DNA of 64,000 bases, taken from the NCBI RefSeq assembly GCF_014904755.1, contig NZ_JACZFQ010000020.1, positions 62,001-126,000 of the forward strand, read 5' to 3'. This document shows, piece by piece, positions 7,549-16,380 of the stretch (position 1 is the stretch's first letter; every line of letters begins with the position of its first letter). Below the pieces are notes generated by a model, which saw only the letters and a list, made by a program, of their open reading frames with translations, was not told where the DNA came from and ran no database searches. A program made the translations under genes and the position numbers. Source of the stretch: Neoluteolibacter marinus (GTDB lineage: Bacteria > Verrucomicrobiota > Verrucomicrobiia > Verrucomicrobiales > Akkermansiaceae).

Positions 7549-10178
7549 GAACTCGCTTCCTCCACCTGGCCGCCGGCCTGCACGTGCTCCTCTCCATCCC
7601 GGCCTGGAGCGAGCCGCTGATCCTGAATGGTTCGGTGCTCGATTCCTATTTCGACGGCTTCCGGGAGGAGGACCGGTGGTACTTTGACGTGGCGACCGAC
7701 GCCGGGGTGTCCCTGGTCAATCATGGCACCTACGGCGGGCAGTGGGTGAAGAACGCCGAGGCAGCGAACTACCTGCGGTCGAAGATCCCGCTGCTGGATG
7801 TTCCCGATGCCGCTTTGGAGAAGACCTGGTACTACCGCTGGTGGGCCTTTAGAAAGCACATCAAGAACATCGGCACCGCCGTGGAGCCACGCTTCGTCGT
7901 CACCGAGTACATTGATCCGGTGCCTTGGGCTGACTCGACCAATGCCATCGTGGCACCCGTCGGACACCAGCTTTATGAAGCGCGGTGGCTGGACGATCCT
8001 CAGGTCAGCGGGGACTACATCCGCTACTGGATGACCCACGCCGGCGCAAACCCGCGACGCTACAGTGCCTGGTTGGCTGACGCCACTCTGGCGCGGCACC
8101 TCGTCATCCCGGATGAGGGCTTGGTCACCGAGATGGTCTCATCTCCTGACAACCGCTTGAACTTTGACTCAAACTGGCAGGGATGGGTTCTCAACGATTC
8201 AAGGCCCGGTGGAGCGACCCAACAAGCGAGCTTCGATCCCGCCGATCGTCTCTTTTGGCAGAATGACGATCGGGATGCGATGGAGGTCAGCTTCGGAGGC
8301 AGCGGCAAGCGTCCCTCGATCAACAGCTACCTCTACGGCGACGCTCGCGCGACCGCGGAGATGTTCCGGATCGCCGCGCGGCACCAGCCGGCGCAGGCCG
8401 CGAGCCATCTCGCTTCCGCCGTCCGTTTTGACGGGCTTGCCGACGATCTGCGCGAGGCCATGCAATCTCAACTCTGGGACACCCGGGATGAATTCTTCAA
8501 AACCGGCTACGGCTTGGGAGGGAGCGCCGGGCCCGCTTCGTCCGCGGATTCCACCATTCCGCGGCACACCTGGTGGGCGCCCGATCACCTCGGCACCAGC
8601 GAGTGGATTCAATACGATTTTGCGAGCCCGGTGACCATCGAGCGGACTGAGGTCTACTTCTACGATGACCGGCCCTCGGGGGGAACGCGGGTGCCCGTCT
8701 CATGGGAACTTCAATTTTGGACAGGCTCTACATGGGCTCCTTTCATCCGCCAGCCCGGCCAAACCTACGGGGTGACACGGGATGTCTACAACAGCGTGGC
8801 ACTCGAACCGGTGACCACAACGAAGATCCGGCTGGCCGCATTGCTACAGTCCGGCTTTTCGGCCGGTACCCTGGAATGGCGGGTCTTTTCCCCCGATGGC
8901 ACCAATCTCGCCCTGGCCGCCACGGCATCGGCATCCTACACGGACATCTATGGAGGCACCGTCGCCGCGCTCAATGACGAGGGTCGCTACCCGCTTCAAG
9001 ACCGCCGTGAGCTGATCGGATTCACGCCATGGTACTTCGGGCTTCCCGATGACGATGCCGCCGCGGATTACGACAAGGCGTGGTCCCATCTCTGGCGATT
9101 CTCCACCAGCCATGGACTCTCCAGCGGAGCCACGGACGAAGCCGGCTACCAGACCGGACAACTGGGGAGCTGCTGCCAGTGGAATGGACCGGTCTGGCCC
9201 TTTGCCTCGACTGTTACCCTCAAGGCAATGGCTCGGCTCCTCCACGAGCACAACCAGCCCTATGTCACCCGCCACGAGTATTTTAACGAGCTGATGGCCT
9301 ACTCCAACAGCCACCGCTTCACCCTGTCGAGGGGTGGTGACACGCGCACGCTCTGCTGGATCGATGAATCGATGAGTTCCGGCGGGGCGGGTGGCGGCGT
9401 GTGGACCCATATCGGAGGAAACGGCACGCAACCCGGCGGCGCTCCCCGCGGCTTCTCCTACAATCACTCGGGTTTCGCCGACTTGGTGATCACGGGTCTC
9501 ATGGGGTTGAAGCCGCGCGCGGACGAGATCGTGGAGGTCTCGCCGCTGCTGCCGGTGGATGCAGGCGGAGGCTTCGTGTGGGGCCACTTCTGCCTGGATC
9601 AACTCGCCTACCGCGGGCACCAACTCACGATCCTCTACGACAAGACCGGCAACCACTATGACGCGGGCCAAGGCCTTCAGGTCTTTGCCGATGGCATCCG
9701 GATCGCCGCATCAGCATTCCCCGGCACCTTGCAAGGGGAACTACCGGGCCTCATCGAGCAATGGGCGGCCACTTTCTTTCCGGGTTATCCGGACAGGCAT
9801 CAACTCGTTGCGGAGGCCGATCCGGATGGAGACGGGGTGGAGAACCTTCTGGAGTTTGTTTTCGCCACCGATCCCGCATCGTCCTCATCAATGCCGTCTA
9901 CCCGGGTTTGGATCGCCGCGGTGGACGGAGAGCCTCCCACCGCGGAGTATCTCTTCGTGGAAGCGGTCACTCGCGAAGAGAGCCCGGCCATCAATCTGCA
10001 GGCGCAGCTCTCTTCCGGCCTTTCCGGGTGGGACTCGGGTGACGGCGTCATCGTCGAACTTCCCGCGCTTCCTCGCGGTGATGGCACGGTGACCCGGCGT
10101 TACCGAAGCGCCGCCCCGGTTGCGTCAGGGAGTCCGGCATTCTTCAGGTTCCAAGCGAGCTTCTCCTCTTCCGAATAG
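7545..10178 (+). CDS. exported MGH1-like glycoside hydrolase with inserted discoidin-like domain
   Basis: The 877-residue protein has a signal peptide (MRTRFLHLAAGLHVLLSIPAWSEP) and overlaps the upstream stop (ATGA at 7545-7548). It repeats the barrel motifs of the preceding gene: KTWYYRWWAFRKHIK, SINSYLYGDARATAEM, GFTPWYFGLPDD, CCQWNGPVWPFASTVTLKAMA and YNHSGFADLVITGLMGLKP. At about residues 330-480, where the paralogue has a short turn, an extra beta-rich domain is inserted (TWWAPDHLGTSEWIQYDF, IERTEVYFYDD, SWELQFW, TTKIRLAA, LEWRVF), which has the look of a discoidin (F5/8C) carbohydrate-binding module. Residues about 755-877 add a PDGDGVENLLEF calcium loop and a C-terminal beta domain ending FFRF, as in other exported Verrucomicrobial proteins. 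It ends the operon. Confidence 0.8.
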   Translation: MRTRFLHLAAGLHVLLSIPAWSEPLILNGSVLDSYFDGFREEDRWYFDVATDAGVSLVNHGTYGGQWVKNAEAANYLRSKIPLLDVPDAALEKTWYYRWWAFRKHIKNIGTAVEPRFVVTEYIDPVPWADSTNAIVAPVGHQLYEARWLDDPQVSGDYIRYWMTHAGANPRRYSAWLADATLARHLVIPDEGLVTEMVSSPDNRLNFDSNWQGWVLNDSRPGGATQQASFDPADRLFWQNDDRDAMEVSFGGSGKRPSINSYLYGDARATAEMFRIAARHQPAQAASHLASAVRFDGLADDLREAMQSQLWDTRDEFFKTGYGLGGSAGPASSADSTIPRHTWWAPDHLGTSEWIQYDFASPVTIERTEVYFYDDRPSGGTRVPVSWELQFWTGSTWAPFIRQPGQTYGVTRDVYNSVALEPVTTTKIRLAALLQSGFSAGTLEWRVFSPDGTNLALAATASASYTDIYGGTVAALNDEGRYPLQDRRELIGFTPWYFGLPDDDAAADYDKAWSHLWRFSTSHGLSSGATDEAGYQTGQLGSCCQWNGPVWPFASTVTLKAMARLLHEHNQPYVTRHEYFNELMAYSNSHRFTLSRGGDTRTLCWIDESMSSGGAGGGVWTHIGGNGTQPGGAPRGFSYNHSGFADLVITGLMGLKPRADEIVEVSPLLPVDAGGGFVWGHFCLDQLAYRGHQLTILYDKTGNHYDAGQGLQVFADGIRIAASAFPGTLQGELPGLIEQWAATFFPGYPDRHQLVAEADPDGDGVENLLEFVFATDPASSSSMPSTRVWIAAVDGEPPTAEYLFVEAVTREESPAINLQAQLSSGLSGWDSGDGVIVELPALPRGDGTVTRRYRSAAPVASGSPAFFRFQASFSSSE

Positions 10179-10365
10179 TCGCGCTGGCGGAGCGCGCTGG
10201 GTCTGACCCGACGATCCTGCTCTTGGTCCGCTTCCTGCCCGCAGCCTGAAAGCAGTTGCGGGAAGTTCCGATTGACGGGCGATTGTATTGCGGTGCCGCC
10301 CGTACCCGGTCGTCCTCGCCTTGGGCGCTTCGGGTGTCGATTGCAGGTTGCGGGTCGCACATGGG

Positions 10366-10869
10366 ATGGGAACTGGTGTGGAGACGAGATACTTGAGACT
10401 GCCGAGGCGGGCGCTACGTTACCCGGAGATGATCGTGGGATGCTATCGGTACGGACGCGGCCGCGCGGCCGGTGGACTCCGGGTTGGTGTTGCCCGGCAC
10501 GTTCCTCGTGGCGTCCGGAAGGAAGACTACGTGCCGGGCGGCTACTTCGATGTCTGGCTTCCTGTTCTGGCTCCGAGTGCCGAACTGGTTCGAGCTTATC
10601 AGCGGGGAGAGTGCACCACCGCGCAGTTCTTTCGTCGCTACCGGGGTGAGATGCGAGGGGCGGAGGTCAGGCATGTCATCGCCCTGATGGCGGCGATGTC
10701 GATCCGGACGCCGATCCAGCTCGGGTGTTTCTGCGAGGACGAGTCGGTCTGTCATCGTTCAGTTCTCCGGGAGTTGGTGATCGAGGCGCTGGAGGATCTG
10801 CCGCCGGCACACGGCGAGCGGAGTGGGTGTGCCAGCCCGCCTTGCGCGATCCCGGATCCGGAAGGGTGA
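10366..10869 (+). CDS. DUF488 family protein
   Basis: The 167-residue product carries the DUF488 signature: RVGVARHVPRGV, DVWLPVLAPSAELV, FFRRYRGEM, HVIALMAAMSIRTPIQLGCFCEDESVCHRSVLRELV. The cysteine and histidine pattern in CFCED...CHRSVL is the most conserved part of the family. The start is uncertain: ATG at 10366 and GTG at 10378 are both possible, and an ATG at 10288 would add a stretch with no family similarity. DUF488 proteins are small cytosolic proteins of unknown role, often found near redox or stress genes, and that fits the NO-related cluster that begins just downstream on the other strand. Confidence 0.7.
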   Translation: MGTGVETRYLRLPRRALRYPEMIVGCYRYGRGRAAGGLRVGVARHVPRGVRKEDYVPGGYFDVWLPVLAPSAELVRAYQRGECTTAQFFRRYRGEMRGAEVRHVIALMAAMSIRTPIQLGCFCEDESVCHRSVLRELVIEALEDLPPAHGERSGCASPPCAIPDPEG

Positions 10870-10885
10870 CGGCTCTCGGGCTGGT

Positions 10886-12175
10886 TCAGACATCGGACGG
10901 GGACGGACTGGAAGCGAGGCTGGCATGCCGCCTACGGCCGTAGACCAGCTCGAATACGGGACTGGTCATCAGAGTCGTGACGATGGCCATCAGAACCAGG
11001 ATCGAGAACAGCGACTCGCCGATGATGCCTCTCTCGAGTCCGATGTTGATGATGATGAGTTCCATGAGACCCCGGGCGTTCATGAGAGTGCCCACCGCCA
11101 TCGCAGTGGCGTTGTCCTCGCCATTCAGTCTCGCGGCCGCCCAGCAGGCGATCCCCTTGCCCGCCACGGAGGCGAGTAGGATGGCGAGGCCGACGACGAT
11201 GAGTCCCGGGGAGATCAGAACTCCGAGCCGGGTATTGAGGCCTGAGAAGGTGAAGAACATCGGCAGCAGGAACACCACACACATTGGCTGGAGTTTCCGC
11301 TTCAAGTCTTCGGCGAGCACGCCACGCGGCATCGCGATGCCCAGGATGAAACCGCCGAAGACCGCGTGGACCCCGATGGTGTCGGCGTACCACGCGGCGA
11401 GACAGAACAGGGCGAGAATGGTGGCAAGGGCCTGAGGTGTGACACCGCCCGCCTGCTCCGCTTTCCGGCCCAGCTTGGAGAGGAGGCGTCGTCCGATCGT
11501 CAGGACGAGAATGCCGTAGAGGAGGGCGCCACCGATCGCGACGACCTCAGCGCCGATCTGAATGCCGCCGATTTCCATCGGTTGGGATGCTCCGAAAGTG
11601 GCGAGCACGACTGCCAGCAGCGCCCATGCCGCAGCGTCGTCGATCGCACCTGCCGAGAGGGCAAGCGTGCCGAGCGAGGTGCCCGCAAGCCCCCGCTCCG
11701 AGATGATGCGTGCCAGCATGGGAAAGGCGGTAATGGCGATGGACGCTCCCATGAAGAGCGCTCCCTCGAAGTATCGAAGCTGTGGTGAGAAGATGCCGGG
11801 CACCTGGCGCAGCCACGGGACGAGCAGTGCGCCAAGAGCGAACGGGACGATCATCCCGGCGAGCGAAACGCAGACCGCACTGCGGGCCCGGGAACGAAAA
11901 TGGTCGGTGCGGAACTCGAGGCCGACGAGAAACATGTAAAGGCCGACCCCCAACTGCGCTCCGGCGTAGAGAATGCCACGGGATTCACTCGTGAAGATGA
12001 GTTCGGCGGATTGTGGCCAGATCCACCCCAGCAACGAAGGCCCGAGCAGCACCCCCGCGATCATTTCACCGACCACCTGGGGCTGGCCAAGACGCTGCGC
12101 GAGCGCTCCCACCCAGCGACAGGCGAGGAGGATGACGGCCATCTGGAGGAAGAAGTATGCGGCTTGTTCGGTCAT
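10886..12175 (-). CDS. CPA2-type cation:proton antiporter
   Basis: The 429-residue membrane protein has about twelve hydrophobic helices and the hallmarks of the KefB/NapA-like CPA2 family: QPQVVGEMIAGVLLGPSLLG in the first helices, LYMFLVGLEF, the AGAIDDAAAWALLA helix with the paired aspartates needed for cation and proton exchange, GVHAVFGGFILGIAMP, and NARGLMELIIINIGLE near the end. No TrkA-N regulatory domain follows, so it is the short NapA-like form. The gene lies 4 bases after the Crp/Fnr regulator on the same strand, so the two are very likely co-transcribed. It should exchange Na+ or K+ for protons across the inner membrane; cation specificity cannot be read from the sequence. Confidence 0.88.
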   Translation of the reverse strand: MTEQAAYFFLQMAVILLACRWVGALAQRLGQPQVVGEMIAGVLLGPSLLGWIWPQSAELIFTSESRGILYAGAQLGVGLYMFLVGLEFRTDHFRSRARSAVCVSLAGMIVPFALGALLVPWLRQVPGIFSPQLRYFEGALFMGASIAITAFPMLARIISERGLAGTSLGTLALSAGAIDDAAAWALLAVVLATFGASQPMEIGGIQIGAEVVAIGGALLYGILVLTIGRRLLSKLGRKAEQAGGVTPQALATILALFCLAAWYADTIGVHAVFGGFILGIAMPRGVLAEDLKRKLQPMCVVFLLPMFFTFSGLNTRLGVLISPGLIVVGLAILLASVAGKGIACWAAARLNGEDNATAMAVGTLMNARGLMELIIINIGLERGIIGESLFSILVLMAIVTTLMTSPVFELVYGRRRHASLASSPSPSDV

Positions 12176-12179
12176 GGAG

Positions 12180-12884
12180 TCAGGGGATGGAAAACTGGAT
12201 GTCGTCGAGTCTCCTCGGGTCGGGGATGACGATGCGGCGACCCTTCACGATGACCCGCTCCTCGGCCTGGAGGCGGGCGAGGATGCGGGACAGGGTTTCA
12301 GGGCGGGTGCCCAGCTCCTCGGCGAGGAGTGCCTTGGTGGTGTTCATCCGGATCTCTGCGGGACCGTGGCCTCCGGAGCAGCGGGAGCGGAGCCAGTGAA
12401 CGAAGCGCGAACCGGCGTCACGAAGCTGATAGTTCTCAATGGTCCCGACCAGATCGTGAAGGTGTCGGCTGAGCGATGAAAGCATCCGCAGGGAAAGCTC
12501 GGGCCGTTGCTTCAGGTGATCGAGGAAGGGTCGGCGGGGAATGAGAATCACCTCCGAAGCCTCCATCGCGCGGGTGTGGGCGGGATATCCGGGGAGTCCG
12601 GCGATCGCGGGCTCGGCAAACGATTGTCCGGGGTGGACCAGGTGAATCAGTTGCTCCCTGCTTCCATCGATTGTCCGGAAGGCCTTGATCAGACCCCGGC
12701 GAAGCACGAAGAAGCCCGTGACGGGATCACCCTCGCGGAAGAGGATCTCGTTTCTGGCGAGCGGAACGATCGACGAATAGGAAGCGATGCGGACCAGCTC
12801 TGCCTCGGGCAATCCGGCAAAGACCGGAGCCTGTGAGAGGCTTGCCGCGAGGGCGGTGCGCTGGATAGAACCTCCTGCTTTCAC
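12180..12884 (-). CDS. Crp/Fnr-family transcriptional regulator (DNR/NnrR-like)
   Basis: The 234-residue protein has a cyclic-nucleotide-binding fold (residues about 15-140: VFAGLPEAELVRIASYS, ILFREGDPVTGFFVLRRGLIKAF, GQSFAEPAIAGLPGYPAHTRA) and a C-terminal Crp-type helix-turn-helix (MNTTKALLAEELGTRPETLSRILARLQAEERV). It lacks the N-terminal cysteine cluster of true Fnr, so it is more like DNR/NnrR heme- or NO-responsive regulators. The start codon is GTG at 12884; no ATG is available nearby. It is divergent from the flavohemoglobin gene, with a perfect TTGAC-N4-GTCAA site between them, and co-directional with the antiporter. I infer that it activates hmp under nitrosative or low-oxygen stress. 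Confidence 0.88.
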   Translation of the reverse strand: MKAGGSIQRTALAASLSQAPVFAGLPEAELVRIASYSSIVPLARNEILFREGDPVTGFFVLRRGLIKAFRTIDGSREQLIHLVHPGQSFAEPAIAGLPGYPAHTRAMEASEVILIPRRPFLDHLKQRPELSLRMLSSLSRHLHDLVGTIENYQLRDAGSRFVHWLRSRCSGGHGPAEIRMNTTKALLAEELGTRPETLSRILARLQAEERVIVKGRRIVIPDPRRLDDIQFSIP

Positions 12885-12904
12885 CGAGCAATCGGGTGTG
12901 AATC

Positions 12905-12918
12905 TTGACCGGCGTCAA
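12905..12918. promoter_or_regulatory. Crp/Fnr-type operator, perfect TTGAC-N4-GTCAA palindrome
   Basis: The 14 bases TTGACCGGCGTCAA match the Fnr/NnrR/DNR consensus half-sites exactly. They lie 20 bases upstream of the regulator's own GTG start and 55 bases before the hmp ATG, in the only gap between the divergent genes. This supports autoregulation together with control of hmp. The site also contains a TTG in the hmp frame, which is why an hmp start at 12905 was not chosen. Confidence 0.8.
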
Positions 12919-12973
12919 GGAATCGGCGGCATCCTTGTTGTCGGGCTTTCGCGTGGACGGGACTTTGGCGGGG

Positions 12974-14206
12974 ATGAATTCCCAACCACCTGTTGCCCTG
13001 AGTGAACGGACCATCTCGGTGGTCAAAAGCACCGCCCCGGTCCTGGAAAAGCACGGGGAGGAACTGACGCGTCACTTCTACGAACGGATGTTCCGTGAAA
13101 ATCCCGAGGTGCGGCCCTTGTTCAACACCTCGAATCAGGCAGGCGGCACACAGCAACGTGCCCTCGCGGGTGCCATCTGTGCCTTCGCCGCCAATGTCGA
13201 CCAACTGGAAGTCCTCGGCGCCGCGGTGGAACGGATCGCTCAGAAGCATGCCGGACTCCGCATCCTGCCGGAGCACTATCCGATCGTCGGTTCCAACCTC
13301 CTGGCCTCGATCCGTGAAGTTCTCGGGGAAGGGGCTACCGACGAAGTGATCGACGCGTGGGCCGAGGCCTACGGTTTCCTCGCCGAAATCCTGATCGGAC
13401 GGGAAAGCCACATCTACACGATCCAGGCGCGGAACGAGCACGGCTGGAACGGATTCAAGCCCTTCCGGGTCGTTGGCAAGGAGCGCGAGAGCGACGTGAT
13501 CGTTTCCATTCTCCTCAAGCCCGCGGATGGAGGAAAGGTTCCGACCTACAAGCCGGGGCAGTACCTCACCGTGCGGTTTCCGGATGGTGAGGGCGGGACG
13601 ACCATGCGGAACTACAGTCTTTCGAGCGCTCCGCATCCGGACCATTTCCGGATCAGTGTGAAAGCCGAGGAAGGCGGTTTTGTTTCCAACCAGCTCCACG
13701 AGTTGAAACTGGGAGACAAACTCGAAGTCGGTCCCCCTTGCGGCGAGTTCTTCCTCGACTTGTCGGAGCGTCACAGCCGCCCCCTGGTGCTGCTGTCCGC
13801 AGGGGTCGGCGTGACTCCGATCCTGAGCATCCTCGAAAGTGTTCTCGCCGAACAACCCGGACGGGAAGTCGTCTTCATCCATGGCGCCATCAACGGCCAC
13901 ACCCACGCGTTCCGGGGAGTGGTGTCGGAACTCGCCGCACGCCACGAGAACCTGAAAATCCACTTCCGCTACAGCGAGCCGACGGAGAGTGACCGCAACC
14001 ACCGCTGGCACGACAGCGAAGGATTCATCGACGCGGAACTCATCGAGTCCCTCGCCCCGCGGAAAGACTGCGATTACTACTTCTGTGGACCGAAGCCATT
14101 CATGGCGTCGATCTACCGGCAGCTCCTGGCTTGGGGAATCCCCGGCTCCCAGGTGCACTTCGAGTTCTTCGGGCCGCGTGAGGAACTTGAGGCTCATGCG
14201 GGCTGA
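12974..14206 (+). CDS. hmp: flavohemoprotein, nitric oxide dioxygenase
   Basis: The 410-residue protein has the full Hmp architecture. The N-terminal globin (about 1-145) holds the proximal histidine at about residue 92 (IAQKHAGLRILPEHYPIVG). A ferredoxin-reductase-like FAD domain follows (about 155-265) with YKPGQYLTVRF and RNYSLSS. The NAD domain (about 275-405) has LLSAGVGVTPILSIL and DYYFCGPKPFM. By established knowledge, this enzyme oxidises NO to nitrate using O2 and NADH in the cytosol. The ATG at 12974 follows a GGCGGGG stretch and gives the usual length of about 400 residues. The Crp/Fnr operator upstream fits NO induction. Its 3' end overlaps that of the convergent ClC gene by 13 bases. 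Confidence 0.95.
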   Translation: MNSQPPVALSERTISVVKSTAPVLEKHGEELTRHFYERMFRENPEVRPLFNTSNQAGGTQQRALAGAICAFAANVDQLEVLGAAVERIAQKHAGLRILPEHYPIVGSNLLASIREVLGEGATDEVIDAWAEAYGFLAEILIGRESHIYTIQARNEHGWNGFKPFRVVGKERESDVIVSILLKPADGGKVPTYKPGQYLTVRFPDGEGGTTMRNYSLSSAPHPDHFRISVKAEEGGFVSNQLHELKLGDKLEVGPPCGEFFLDLSERHSRPLVLLSAGVGVTPILSILESVLAEQPGREVVFIHGAINGHTHAFRGVVSELAARHENLKIHFRYSEPTESDRNHRWHDSEGFIDAELIESLAPRKDCDYYFCGPKPFMASIYRQLLAWGIPGSQVHFEFFGPREELEAHAG

Positions 14207-15954
14207 CGCGGGGTCGGGGATGTTGGTGAAATTCCATACTCGTCCTGCAGCCGCCGTCTGCGGACATTCAGGATCTCCTTCCGGCTGATCAGGCCGACGA
14301 GGACGGGCCGCGCTCCCCGTTCCACCACGGGGAGCCGGCCTATCCCGTGCAGAAGCATCCGGTCGGTCGCGTCGGCGAGGGACTCGTCGGGGTGGATGAT
14401 GTGAGGTTCGCGGATAGCAATTTCCTCTATCTGCGTATCCGACCCCGAGCGGATGGCTTCCAGAAGTTCGGACCGGGAAATGATTCCACGGAGAAGCCCG
14501 TCCTTTCCGACAATCGGGAAAATGCGCGCGTTGCTCAACGGGTCCGTTTCGTCGCCGGCTTTGACGAGGAGGTCCGAGAGGAGGTGGGAAGGGGGAACAG
14601 TCAGTGGGTTTCGGTTCATGACGGCGGAGACCGGCGTCGTGGCAAACAGGTCCGGCTCGTAGTCCTCGGGTACGCGGACGCCGTCGCGGGCGAGCTTCTC
14701 CGTCATGATCGATTCTTTCATCAGCAACCGGGAGATGAGCACGGCGAAGGCACAACCCAGAAGGAGGGGGCCGAAGGTCGAGGTGGAATGGGTCGCTTCG
14801 AACGCGAAAGCCACGGAAGCGAGAAATGCCCGGGACATCCCCGCGAACACCGCGGCCATGCCGACGAGCGCCGCGATGCCAATGGGCAAATCCGCGAATG
14901 GCGGTAGCAGGATCAGTGCGTGCGCGACCAGTGCAGCAATCGTTCCTCCAACCGTCATCACCGGGGCCAGCGTCCCGCCCGCCGTTCCGCTTCCGAGGTA
15001 GAGGGACCAGGAGAGAAACTTCAGAACGGCGAGAGTGGCGATGGCGGTCACCGCCATGTTGCCATCGAGCAAGGCCCGGAGGTTGAAGTAGCCTGAACCC
15101 AAGGTTCTGGGATCGAGCCAGCCGATCAAGCCGACGAGCAGGCCGCCGATCGCGGGCCACCACATGCGGGGGATAGGGAGGCGTTCGTAAAGGGACTCGA
15201 TACGGTGGAGGGCTACGGTCATGCCTGCCCCGAGCGCGCCGCAAACGAGCCCGATGATCACGGCTCCCACCGCAATCCCCGGTCCGGGCGCGTCCGGGGC
15301 AGGGAGGGGGAGCATCGGGAAGGGTTGGTCGAGGAGTCCGCGCACGGCCATCGCGCTTCCTGCCGCCATAGCCACCGGAAGAAGGCTCCGAGCCTTGAAT
15401 TCGAAGAGCAGCAGCTCCACGGCCAGCAGCACCCCGGCAAGGGGCGTGCCGAAGACCGCGGTCATTCCGGCCGCCGCTCCGGCGGCGAGCATCACTTTCC
15501 GCTCCGCGGAACTGTGGGGAATCCATTGGCCGAAGAGGGAACCGATGCCGCCTCCCGTGGCGATGATGGGACCCTCCGCGCCGAAGGGCCCGCCGGTACC
15601 GATGGAAAGCGCCGTCGCCAGAGGCTTGAGAATGGCGACCCGGAGCGGGATCCGGCTTTGGTTCACCATCACCCCCTGCATCGCCTCGGGAATGCCGTGG
15701 CCGCTCACCTCGGGCGCGGCGAACCGTGCCACCAGGCCGATGACGAGCCCGCCAGCCGCCGGGACGAAAATGGCCAGCCATCCGAAATGCGAGAAGGTGG
15801 CCGGGGCCTCGTGCCACGAAAACTCGCCCCGGAAGGAGAGGTTCGTGATCAGGTGGATCAGCTGGAGAAGTCCGATTCCCGCGACCGCGACCACCGCACC
15901 CACCACGAGGGCGAGCAGCGGCATCCGGAATCGTTCCCGCGACGCGCTTCTCAT
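14194..15954 (-). CDS. ClC-family chloride channel/antiporter with CBS pair
   Basis: The 586-residue protein has the ClC membrane core (about residues 10-420) and two C-terminal CBS domains (about 440-575: TTPVSAVMNRNPLTVPPSH and IREPHIIHPDESLADATDRML). Selectivity-filter motifs are visible: SGHGIPEA for GSGIPE, GGPFGAEGP containing the gating glutamate, and GTAGGTLAPVM where the usual GxFAP has leucine in place of phenylalanine. The gating glutamate suggests Cl-/H+ exchange rather than a plain channel (family knowledge). The start overlaps the stop of the MarR gene in an ATGA-type junction, so the pair is an operon. The CBS domains may bind adenine nucleotides. Confidence 0.9.
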   Translation of the reverse strand: MRSASRERFRMPLLALVVGAVVAVAGIGLLQLIHLITNLSFRGEFSWHEAPATFSHFGWLAIFVPAAGGLVIGLVARFAAPEVSGHGIPEAMQGVMVNQSRIPLRVAILKPLATALSIGTGGPFGAEGPIIATGGGIGSLFGQWIPHSSAERKVMLAAGAAAGMTAVFGTPLAGVLLAVELLLFEFKARSLLPVAMAAGSAMAVRGLLDQPFPMLPLPAPDAPGPGIAVGAVIIGLVCGALGAGMTVALHRIESLYERLPIPRMWWPAIGGLLVGLIGWLDPRTLGSGYFNLRALLDGNMAVTAIATLAVLKFLSWSLYLGSGTAGGTLAPVMTVGGTIAALVAHALILLPPFADLPIGIAALVGMAAVFAGMSRAFLASVAFAFEATHSTSTFGPLLLGCAFAVLISRLLMKESIMTEKLARDGVRVPEDYEPDLFATTPVSAVMNRNPLTVPPSHLLSDLLVKAGDETDPLSNARIFPIVGKDGLLRGIISRSELLEAIRSGSDTQIEEIAIREPHIIHPDESLADATDRMLLHGIGRLPVVERGARPVLVGLISRKEILNVRRRRLQDEYGISPTSPTPRQPA

Positions 15955-16376
15955 TCGTCCTCCTCGGCAAGGGATTGGAAAAGGGCGGAGATTTCCGGGC
16001 CGATCTGGCGGAGTTCCCGGCGGTGCACATGGCTGAGGTGCTCAAGCTTCGTCTCTGCGGCGGGGGTGAGTGCGAGGACCACCACTCTCCGGTCGGCTTC
16101 TCCCGGAATGCGGGTGATCCAGCCACCGGCTTCAAGGCGCTTTGCGAGCTCGGCCGCGGTGTTGGGCCTCAGGCAGAGACGCTCTGCGAGGCGTCCCACG
16201 CTGGCCCGCCCGCCCTCGCTGCCGCGAATGACCAGCATCGCCTGGTGCTGTCGGGGAGTCAGTCCCTCGCCTTTGGCGGCGTCCGCGCTGAACTCGAGAA
16301 AGCGCCGTAGGGCGAAGCGGAAATCCGCGAGACGGACGTAATCGCCATCGGAGAGTTTCTTTCGTGATCCGGACAT
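15951..16376 (-). CDS. MarR-family transcriptional regulator
   Basis: The 141-residue protein has the MarR winged-helix fold: LTPRQHQAMLVIRGSEGGRASVGRLAERLCLRPNTAAELAKRLEAGGWITRIPGEADRRVVVLALTPA, with the conserved DRR(V) wing at about residues 98-102. The dimerising helices flank it at both ends. It is co-transcribed with the ClC gene (overlapping stop and start) and divergent from a GST-like gene. The intervening DNA holds nested palindromes of the type bound by MarR dimers, so it probably represses both directions until a small ligand or oxidant is present. Confidence 0.88.
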   Translation of the reverse strand: MSGSRKKLSDGDYVRLADFRFALRRFLEFSADAAKGEGLTPRQHQAMLVIRGSEGGRASVGRLAERLCLRPNTAAELAKRLEAGGWITRIPGEADRRVVVLALTPAAETKLEHLSHVHRRELRQIGPEISALFQSLAEEDE

Positions 16377-16380
16377 CCGG

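Noticed and set aside
12905-12973. An upstream TTG start for hmp
   Set aside because: It lies inside the Crp/Fnr operator and would add 23 residues outside the globin fold; the ATG at 12974 gives the normal length.
12881-16135. A 1,084-codon open frame on the minus strand
   Set aside because: It overlaps hmp, the ClC gene and the MarR gene, each of which has complete family motifs in its own frame. The long frame is rich in arginine and proline, as expected for a shadow in high-GC DNA.
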